Source of the DNA: CAZNNH01 sp964574335
GTDB taxonomy: Bacteria; Acidobacteriota; Vicinamibacteria; Fen-336
DNA: 15,224 nucleotides
NCBI GenBank assembly: GCA_964574335.1
Contig: CAZNNH010000153.1
Span: 1-15,224 of the forward strand
Reading direction: 5' to 3'
Of the stretch, positions 1 through 5,162 are shown one piece after another. Under the pieces are notes generated by a model, which saw only the letters and a list, made by a program, of their open reading frames with translations, had not been told where the DNA came from and did not search any database. A program made the position numbers and the translations under genes. Numbering within the stretch: position 1 is the first letter of the stretch; each line of letters begins with the position of its first letter.

Positions 1-257
1 GCCACTCCGTGGAGCGCCTCGCTCCAGTACTCGTACGGCGGGACCCCGAGCCGCGGGATGGCGGGAGCGCTGTCCATCAGCTGCGCCGCCTTCTCGTCGA
101 GGGTCATTCGCGAGATGAGGTCGCGGACCCGCGCCTCGCGGCAGACGCCCGGGTCCTTCCAAACCGGGTGCTCTTCGCCGAGTGCGGTGCTTGGGAGCCA
201 CGCGAGGACGGAGCAGAGGGCGACAGGGGCGAGCGGGCGGATTGTCGTTCGGCGCAT
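1..257 (-). CDS. Secreted GH3 beta-glycosidase (beta-xylosidase/beta-glucosidase type), N-terminal fragment
   Basis: The gene begins at the ATG complementary to 255-257 and runs off the left edge, so only 85 codons are present. Residues 1 to about 28 are a Sec signal peptide: an Arg-rich start (MRRTTIRPLAP), then a hydrophobic stretch ending near STALG. The mature part shows the GH3 opening: DLISRMTLDEKAAQL, then a PAIPRLGVPPYEYWSEALHG stretch. This matches the start of the complete GH3 at 8091 almost position for position, so the two are paralogues of the XlnD/Bxl-like clade. A GAGGTG ribosome site (complement of 261-266) sits four bases before the start. A weak extended -10 (TG-C-TAGCAT, complement of 281-289) lies upstream without a clear -35. 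The catalytic residues lie outside the window, so xylosidase versus glucosidase cannot be decided. It lies 89 bp downstream of the AraC gene on the same strand. Confidence 0.9.
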   Translation of the reverse strand, partial: MRRTTIRPLAPVALCSVLAWLPSTALGEEHPVWKDPGVCREARVRDLISRMTLDEKAAQLMDSAPAIPRLGVPPYEYWSEALHGV

Positions 258-324
258 GGTCACCTCGTGGAGAGGACGCGATGCTAGCACGACGCCCCTC
301 CTCTTTCGGCGCGTCGGCCGGCCG

Positions 325-340
325 GCCGGAGCGCTCCGGC
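325..340. repeat. Perfect 16-bp palindrome between the AraC gene and the left GH3 gene
   Basis: GCCGGAGCGCTCCGGC is its own reverse complement. On the minus strand it begins six bases after the AraC stop codon and can fold into a six-pair stem with a GCGC loop. No T-tract follows, so it is not a standard intrinsic terminator. It could be a 3' stabilising hairpin, a weak terminator between the two minus-strand genes, or an operator for the GH3 gene. Palindromes arise easily in such GC-rich DNA, so function is unproven. The rest of the 258-346 spacer holds only a GGCC-rich run and the GH3 ribosome site. Confidence 0.4.
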
Positions 341-346
341 ATCCGC

Positions 347-1222
347 TCAGGCGCGCCGATGGGAGCGAAAGGCCTCGGGTGAGAGCCCGTAGACGCGCTT
401 GAAGGCCTTGGAGAAGTGGTAAGGGTCCTCGTAGCCCACTTGCCGGCCCACCTCTCTGACCAGCAGGCCACGGTCCAGCAGCAGCACCGCGGCGCGCGCC
501 ATCTTCAGCCGGACCAGGAGCTGGTAGGGGGAGATCACGTCGTAGCGGTGGAAGAGGCGACAGAGGTGCGCCTCGCTCACGGAGCAGGCCGCGGCCGCTT
601 CCGCAAGCGAGCGTAGCTGCAGGCCGCGTCTCTCGAGGTAGCTTCGGCACCGCTGGTAGGTGCCCCAGGCGGCTGAGGGTGCGCCCTCCTCCGGGACGGC
701 TTCGTCGGCGGCCAGCAGCACGATCTGCTCGAGGAGGAGGACCGAGAGCCGGTCGGTGTGGGTCGCCGGGCGCTGGCCGACCCGCTGTAGCTCGTCGAAG
801 AGCGCACCCAGACGCGCGGGCTCACGCACGCGAAGCGGCCGCAGCTCCGCCCACGGGCCGGAGCCCACCAGCCGCTGGGCCATCTGCCCCGCGAAGTCCA
901 CGAAGTACTTGACCATGGGCGGACCCTGCCCGACGTCGATCCGGTGCGGGAGGCCGGGGCCGTAGCGGAACAGGGAGCCCGGGCTCAGCGGAAAGCGGGC
1001 CCCTCCGAGAAGGAGGGTCCCCGAGCCCGAGGCCACGTACTCGATGGAGTGGTAGCGGAAGCCGGGGCGGTCGATCTGGTACCTGGTTCCGCAAACCTCG
1101 CGGCCTCCGCAGACCACGCACAGCGCCACCTCGGGCGCGGGCTCGAGGTTGAGGAAGTAGTACTCGCCGTCCAGGACCTGTCTCGAGATGAAGGTCGCGC
1201 CGGGCGGGATCGGTTGGCCCAT
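347..1222 (-). CDS. AraC/XylS-family transcriptional regulator with N-terminal cupin-like sensor domain
   Basis: A 291-residue protein of usual AraC-family length. Roughly residues 15-130 form a beta-rich sensing domain of the AraC-binding cupin type (GEYYFLNLEPAP, YHSIEYVASGSGTLLLGG, SLFRYGPGLPHRI). The last ~105 residues are the two helix-turn-helix DNA-binding domain: LRSLAEAAAACSVSEAHLCR is the first HTH, and the second carries the family signature around VGYEDPYHFSKAFKRVYGLS. The ligand is presumably a sugar released by the locus (inference). The start at 1222 was chosen because the open frame continues to 1414 but that would run into the divergent dehydrogenase gene; the extension is low-complexity Ala/Pro and has no domain. 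No Shine-Dalgarno site precedes the chosen ATG, so a weak or leaderless start is possible. It is divergent from the dehydrogenase operon and is the likely regulator of the locus. Confidence 0.93.
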   Translation of the reverse strand: MGQPIPPGATFISRQVLDGEYYFLNLEPAPEVALCVVCGGREVCGTRYQIDRPGFRYHSIEYVASGSGTLLLGGARFPLSPGSLFRYGPGLPHRIDVGQGPPMVKYFVDFAGQMAQRLVGSGPWAELRPLRVREPARLGALFDELQRVGQRPATHTDRLSVLLLEQIVLLAADEAVPEEGAPSAAWGTYQRCRSYLERRGLQLRSLAEAAAACSVSEAHLCRLFHRYDVISPYQLLVRLKMARAAVLLLDRGLLVREVGRQVGYEDPYHFSKAFKRVYGLSPEAFRSHRRA

Positions 1223-1251
1223 CGGCAAAGAATGTACATCACTGGGCCAAC
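1213..1251. promoter_or_regulatory. Inverted repeat GTTGGCCCA-N21-TGGGCCAAC, candidate operator
   Basis: Two perfect 9-bp arms (1213-1221 and 1243-1251) face each other across 21 bp. The left arm overlaps the AraC start codon (1220-1222), and the spacer holds a smaller palindrome, ATGTACAT (1232-1239). Arm centres are 30 bp apart, close to three helical turns, so both lie on one face of the DNA. Position in the regulator/operon divergent region makes it a candidate binding site for the AraC protein, acting by autorepression at least. AraC proteins more often bind direct repeats, so another regulator is possible. The site is seen directly; its role is inferred. Confidence 0.4.
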
Positions 1252-1337
1252 TCCAGCCATTCTCGGGAGGCCCGGGCGGATGTAGCCTAGCCACACGAGC
1301 GGCGGCGGCCACTGCGGCGGCCGGAAGGAGGCCTGAG
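1223..1337. promoter_or_regulatory. Divergent intergenic region between the AraC gene and the dehydrogenase operon
   Basis: This 115-bp region must hold the promoters of both the regulator and the plus-strand operon, since no other upstream space exists. I see no convincing sigma-70 -35/-10 pair on either strand; the best plus-strand -10-like match is TAGCCT near 1281-1286, which is weak. The left part contains one arm and the spacer of the inverted repeat. The right part is GGC-rich and ends in the AAGGAGG ribosome site (1325-1331), six bases before the dehydrogenase ATG. Confidence 0.55.
1325..1331 (+). promoter_or_regulatory. Strong ribosome binding site AAGGAGG
   Basis: A consensus Shine-Dalgarno sequence, six bases before the ATG at 1338. 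It fixes the dehydrogenase start there rather than at the upstream in-frame ATG at 1188, which lies inside the AraC gene, or at the later ATG at 1359. Confidence 0.85.
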
Positions 1338-2411
1338 ATGCCGGCGGAGCGACCACGGATGACGGGCGCCATCCTGCCGGGCGACAGCACAGTCGAGCTG
1401 CGCAGCTTCGACATCCCGACGCCGGGTCACGGCGAGGTGCTGATCCGCACCAAGGCGGTGACCATCTGCGGCTCGGATATCCGTTGCATCTACCGCGAGC
1501 ACACCGGGAAGGGGCCCGAGGGCTATCAGCCAGGCCAGATCGCCGGGCACGAGCCCTGCGGCCAGATCGCCGAGTGCGGCCCCGGCTGTCGCCGCTTCCA
1601 GACCGGCGACCGGGTGATCGTCTACCACATCTCGGGCTGCGGCGTGTGCTACGACTGCCGCCGTGGCTACATGATCTCGTGCACCAGCCGTTGGCGCCGT
1701 GCGTACGGCTGGCAGCGCCACGGGGGGATGGCGGAGTACATCCTCGCCGAGGAGAAGGACCTCGTGGCGCTGCCTGCAGAGCTGAGCTACTGCGACGGAG
1801 CGCAGGTTGCATGTGGCTTCGGTACCGTCTACGAGGGGATCCGGAAGGTCGGCGTGAGCGGCGACGATGCCGTGCTGGTGACTGGCCTGGGGCCGGTCGG
1901 ACTGGCAGCCGCAATGCTGGCCCGAGCCCTGGGCGCCCGTCTCGTCATCGGCATCGACGTCATCCCGGAGCGCCTCGATCTGGCGCGGTCCCTTCGCCTC
2001 TGCGACGTGGCGCTCGAGGCCGCCGCCGACAACGTGGCCGAGGTCCGCCGCCTGACCGGGGGCAGCGGGGTCGAGCGGGCCTTCGACTGCTCGGCCAACG
2101 CGAAGGCTCGCCTCACCGCCATCCAGGCGACCCGCAAGTGGGGTCGTATCTGCCTGCTCGGAGAGGGCGGCCCGCTTTCGCTGGAACCATCTCCGGACCT
2201 GATCCACGACCAGAAGACGGTCTACGGGTCGTGGGTGACGAGCCTGTGGCTGATGGAAGACCTCGTCGAGCACCTGGTGCGGTGGCAGCTCCATCCCGAT
2301 CGGCTGGTGACCCACCGCTTCCCGCTGGAGCGGGCCTCGGAGGCCTACGCGCTGATGGCCAGCGGCCGCTGCGGCAAGGTGGCCGTCGTCTTCGACGAGG
2401 AGCTCCGGTGA
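1338..2411 (+). CDS. Zinc-dependent medium-chain alcohol/polyol dehydrogenase (sorbitol/threonine dehydrogenase-like)
   Basis: A 357-residue MDR enzyme with no signal peptide, hence cytoplasmic, oxidising an alcohol or polyol to a carbonyl with NAD(P). Catalytic zinc ligands are C44 in TICGSD and the H71-E72 pair in GHE. The structural zinc site is complete and canonically spaced: C101, C104, C107, C115. The Rossmann fold shows G183-x-G185-x-x-G188 (TGLGPVG), and D207 at the end of the second strand (IGIDV) favours NAD over NADP. Length is normal for the family. The stop overlaps the start of the aldo/keto reductase by 4 bp (GTGA), so the two are translationally coupled. Within a hemicellulose locus it may act on a sugar alcohol or sugar acid; xylitol, arabinitol or fucitol dehydrogenase are possibilities but the substrate is not readable from sequence. 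Confidence 0.93.
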   Translation: MPAERPRMTGAILPGDSTVELRSFDIPTPGHGEVLIRTKAVTICGSDIRCIYREHTGKGPEGYQPGQIAGHEPCGQIAECGPGCRRFQTGDRVIVYHISGCGVCYDCRRGYMISCTSRWRRAYGWQRHGGMAEYILAEEKDLVALPAELSYCDGAQVACGFGTVYEGIRKVGVSGDDAVLVTGLGPVGLAAAMLARALGARLVIGIDVIPERLDLARSLRLCDVALEAAADNVAEVRRLTGGSGVERAFDCSANAKARLTAIQATRKWGRICLLGEGGPLSLEPSPDLIHDQKTVYGSWVTSLWLMEDLVEHLVRWQLHPDRLVTHRFPLERASEAYALMASGRCGKVAVVFDEELR

Positions 2412-3442
2412 GCGAACAGGGCCATCCGCTCGCCGCCGACGGCGTGGACCCCGACCGGGTTCCCAAGCGTCGCCTCGCCTCCGGAGCGGGGATCCCGGTC
2501 GTCGGCCTCGGGACGTTCGGGTCCGATCACGTCGACGCGCCGACCGTGGCGCGGGCGGTTCGCGGCGCAGCCGAGGTCGGCTACCGCCACTTCGACTGCG
2601 CCTCGGTCTATGGCAACGAAGCGGAGATCGGAGCGGCGCTTCGGGAGGTGGTTGGTTCCGGGGTGCCCCGCGAGGCGCTGTGGATCACCTCCAAGCTCTG
2701 GAACGACAGGCACGGCGAGGGCGACGTCGCGCCGTCGTGCGAGCAGAGCCTGCGCGACCTGAAGCTCGACTACCTCGACCTCTACCTGGTCCACTGGCCG
2801 TTCCCCAACTCCCACCCAACCGGCTGCGACGTGACGTCACGGTCCCTGTCCGCGAGCCCCTACCGGCACGAGAGCTACATGCGGACCTGGCGACAGATGG
2901 AGGAACTGGTCCGCCGCGGTCTGGTGCGGCACCTCGGGACCTCCAACATGACGATCCCGAAGCTCCAGCTCCTGCTGCGAGACGCCGAGATCGCGCCGGT
3001 CGCCAACCAGATGGAGCTCCACCCGCACTTTCAGCAGCCGGACCTCGTACGCTACGTGGCCGAGCAGGGTTTGGTCCCCATCGGGTACAGCCCGATCGGC
3101 TCGCCGGGCCGCCCCGCGCGCGACCGTACTCCCGATGACACGGTCGACGTCGAGGACCCGGTGATCGTGGCCATCGCCGACCGCCTGGGCGTCCATCCCG
3201 CCGTCGTCTGCCTCAAGTGGGGGATGAAGCGCGGACACGTCGTCATCCCGTTCTCCGCCAGGCGGGCGAACTACCTGGCCAATATCAGGGCCGCGGTAAC
3301 GCCGCCTCTCACCGACGCCGACATGAAGGCCATCGCCGCCATCGACCGCAACTGCCGGCTCATCAAGGGCCAGGTGTTCCTGTGGCGCGAAGGCCAGAGC
3401 TGGGAGGACCTATGGGACCTGGACGGACGGATCACACAGTGA
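2408..3442 (+). CDS. Aldo/keto reductase, aldose (xylose) reductase-like
   Basis: A 344-residue cytoplasmic reductase, starting at the GTG that overlaps the dehydrogenase stop; GAGGAG (2397-2402) lies five bases upstream. The open frame extends back to 1484, but that part is a shadow of the dehydrogenase. The catalytic tetrad is complete: D63 and Y68 (DCASVYGNE), K96 (ITSKLWND), H129 (LYLVHWPF). These motifs match the aldose/xylose reductase branch rather than the threo-aldose dehydrogenase branch. The cofactor loop reads VIPFS instead of the usual VIPKS, with F282 in place of the lysine that binds the 2'-phosphate of NADPH, so NADH use is likely (inference). Paired with the polyol-type dehydrogenase upstream it could perform aldose to polyol to ketose conversion. 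Its own stop overlaps the fucosidase start by GTGA. Confidence 0.92.
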   Translation: MSEQGHPLAADGVDPDRVPKRRLASGAGIPVVGLGTFGSDHVDAPTVARAVRGAAEVGYRHFDCASVYGNEAEIGAALREVVGSGVPREALWITSKLWNDRHGEGDVAPSCEQSLRDLKLDYLDLYLVHWPFPNSHPTGCDVTSRSLSASPYRHESYMRTWRQMEELVRRGLVRHLGTSNMTIPKLQLLLRDAEIAPVANQMELHPHFQQPDLVRYVAEQGLVPIGYSPIGSPGRPARDRTPDDTVDVEDPVIVAIADRLGVHPAVVCLKWGMKRGHVVIPFSARRANYLANIRAAVTPPLTDADMKAIAAIDRNCRLIKGQVFLWREGQSWEDLWDLDGRITQ

Positions 3443-4989
3443 GACCGGCCGCGCGCCGGCTGCTGGCGGCGGCCGCCGTGCTTGCGGCGACGCCGCTGCT
3501 GGGTCAGCCGCTACCACCGGTGCCACCCGTCCCCGGGCCCGCCGAACCCCTCGCCATCGCGGAGGGTCCGTTTGCGCCCACGTACGACTCTCTCGCCCGG
3601 TACCAGTGTCCCGACTGGTTCCGCGACGCCAAGCTCGGCTTCTGGGCCCACTGGGGACCGCAAGCGGTCCCCATGTTCGGCGACTGGTACGCGCGGAACA
3701 TGTACCGGCAGGGCCACAAGCAGTACCAGGACCATCTCGAGCGGTACGGTCATCCCTCGAAGAGCGGCTGGAAGGACGTGATCCCGTTGTGGAAGGCCGA
3801 GAGATGGGACCCGGCCCGGCTGATGGCCCTCTACAAGAAGGCCGGGGCGCGCTACTTCGTCAGCATGGGCGTGCACCACGACAACTTCGACCTGTGGGAC
3901 TCCAGGTTCCATCGCTGGAACGCCGTGAAGATGGGGCCGCACCGTGACGTGGTCGCCGAGTGGCAGCGGGCGGCCAAGGCGGCGGGTCTGCCATTCGGCG
4001 TCTCCGAGCACCTCGGCGCCAGCTTCACCTGGTGGCAGGGGAGCCATGGCAGCGACCAGACCGGTCCTCTCGCCGGCGTCCCGTACGACGGGGCCGACCC
4101 ACGCTGGCAGGACCTCTATCACCCCAAGGCGGCGCCCGGCGACACCGAGTGGTACAGCACCGACCCGGCGTGGCAGCGTGAGTGGTTCGCCCGCATCCAG
4201 GACCTGGTGGACCACTACCAGCCCGACCTCCTCTACACGGACGGCGGCGTGCCCTTCGGGAACGATACGGGCCGGAGCCTGATCGCCCACCTCTACAACC
4301 GCTCGGCGGCCCGGCACTCCGGTCGGCCCCACGTCGTCTACACCTGCAAGCAGGAGTCACACGGGATGTGGGTGCAGGACGTCGAGCGGGGTGTGCTCGA
4401 GGGGATCAGCGAGTTTCCGTGGCAGACCGACACCTCGATCGGCGATTGGTTCTACAACCGCGAGTGGAAGTACCGATCGGTCCGTTGGGTGATCCACATG
4501 CTGGTCGACGTGGTCAGCAAGAACGGGAACCTGCTCATCAACATCGTCCAGCGACCCGACGGGAGCCTCGACTCGGAGGTCGAGGGGATGCTCTCGGAGA
4601 TGGCGGACTGGATGGCGATCAACGGCGAGGCGATCTACGGGACCCGCCCCTTCACGGTCTTCGGCGAGGGCCCGGTCCGCGTCGAGGGCGGGGCCTTCAA
4701 GGAGGACGCCGCCTTCACCGCCGAAGACGTCCGCTTCGCCACGAAGGGCGAGACCCTCTACGCGTTCGTCCTCGGCTGGCCGAAGCAGGCGATCACCATC
4801 CGCACCCTCGGGACGTCCGCTGGACGCGTGACCGGGGTGCGCCTTCTCGGTTACCACGGCTCGATCGAATGGGGTCAGGGACCGTCCGGCCTCACCATCT
4901 CCTTGCCGCCCGACCCACCCTGTGACCACGCGGTCGCGTTCGCGATCGACGGCGTGGTGGGGCCATCGGCCGGCACTGTGCGAGAGTAG
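3439..4989 (+). CDS. Secreted GH29 alpha-L-fucosidase
   Basis: A 516-residue enzyme releasing terminal alpha-L-fucose, expected for the Fuc-Gal-Xyl side chain of xyloglucan. The GTG start overlaps the aldo/keto reductase stop by 4 bp. Residues 1-22 are a signal peptide (MRPAARRLLAAAAVLAATPL), followed by a Pro-rich linker. GH29 landmarks in order: KLGFWAHWGPQAVP (65-78), VHHDNFDLWDS (145-155, usually HHDGF), LLYTDGG with probable nucleophile D268, FPWQTDTSIGDW, SKNGNLLINI, and WMAINGEAIYGTRP. A C-terminal beta-sandwich follows. The acid/base residue is poorly conserved in GH29 and I do not assign it. Its strict coupling to two cytoplasmic redox enzymes is unusual for an exported hydrolase and suggests all three serve the same sugar. 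Confidence 0.95.
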   Translation: MRPAARRLLAAAAVLAATPLLGQPLPPVPPVPGPAEPLAIAEGPFAPTYDSLARYQCPDWFRDAKLGFWAHWGPQAVPMFGDWYARNMYRQGHKQYQDHLERYGHPSKSGWKDVIPLWKAERWDPARLMALYKKAGARYFVSMGVHHDNFDLWDSRFHRWNAVKMGPHRDVVAEWQRAAKAAGLPFGVSEHLGASFTWWQGSHGSDQTGPLAGVPYDGADPRWQDLYHPKAAPGDTEWYSTDPAWQREWFARIQDLVDHYQPDLLYTDGGVPFGNDTGRSLIAHLYNRSAARHSGRPHVVYTCKQESHGMWVQDVERGVLEGISEFPWQTDTSIGDWFYNREWKYRSVRWVIHMLVDVVSKNGNLLINIVQRPDGSLDSEVEGMLSEMADWMAINGEAIYGTRPFTVFGEGPVRVEGGAFKEDAAFTAEDVRFATKGETLYAFVLGWPKQAITIRTLGTSAGRVTGVRLLGYHGSIEWGQGPSGLTISLPPDPPCDHAVAFAIDGVVGPSAGTVRE

Positions 4990-5126
4990 CGGTGCACGGG
5001 ATCTGCCGGTCTGCCGCTGAGGCGTTCGACATTCCGCTTTCCGGAGACAGGGAGGGTGTGATCACCGGAAGACGGTACCGTGGCAGCCTCCATCTCGACC
5101 CCTACGAGGTCGACCTGGTACAGTGA
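4990..5126 (+). pseudogene. Possible decayed C-terminus of a glycoside hydrolase
   Basis: Between the fucosidase and GH31 genes, one frame (codons in phase with 5058, stop TGA at 5124-5126) is open and reads like the last strands of a hydrolase C-terminal sandwich: from about 5016, AEAFDIPLSGD, then GVITGRRYRGSLHLDPYEV and DLVQ-stop. The TGR...G.L.LDPYEV pattern resembles the final strands of several sugar hydrolase families, such as GH42 and alpha-amylases (established pattern, from memory). Most codons in the last third end in G or C, like the real genes here. There is no good start and the frame upstream falls inside the fucosidase gene, so no intact protein is made. A chance reading is possible. 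Confidence 0.4.
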
Positions 5127-5135
5127 CCGCACTGT
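5120..5135 (+). repeat. Hairpin ACAGTG-ACCG-CACTGT upstream of the GH31 gene
   Basis: A perfect six-pair stem with a four-base loop lies 27 bases before the GH31 ATG and 11 bases before its first GAGGAG motif. It overlaps the stop codon of the suspected gene remnant. No T-run follows, so it is not an intrinsic terminator; it may be an operator or a 5' leader hairpin. The 4990-5162 gap shows no clear promoter. Confidence 0.35.
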
Positions 5136-5162
5136 GACGTGCTGACGAGGAGCGAGGTCCTC

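Noticed and set aside
1188..1337. Extended N-terminus for the dehydrogenase, starting at 1188
   Set aside because: It lies partly inside the AraC gene and has no ribosome site, while AAGGAGG precedes the ATG at 1338.
1223..1414. Extended N-terminus for the AraC regulator, starting at 1414
   Set aside because: It would overlap the 5' end of the divergent dehydrogenase and its ribosome site, and adds only a low-complexity Ala/Pro segment.
1287..2315. Minus-strand open frame of 342 codons opposite the dehydrogenase
   Set aside because: The plus strand encodes a complete zinc dehydrogenase with all zinc ligands here; the antisense reading has no family features.
1484..2407. Upstream extension of the aldo/keto reductase frame
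   Set aside because: It is an Arg/Pro-rich shadow frame of the dehydrogenase; the reductase similarity begins just after the GTG at 2408.
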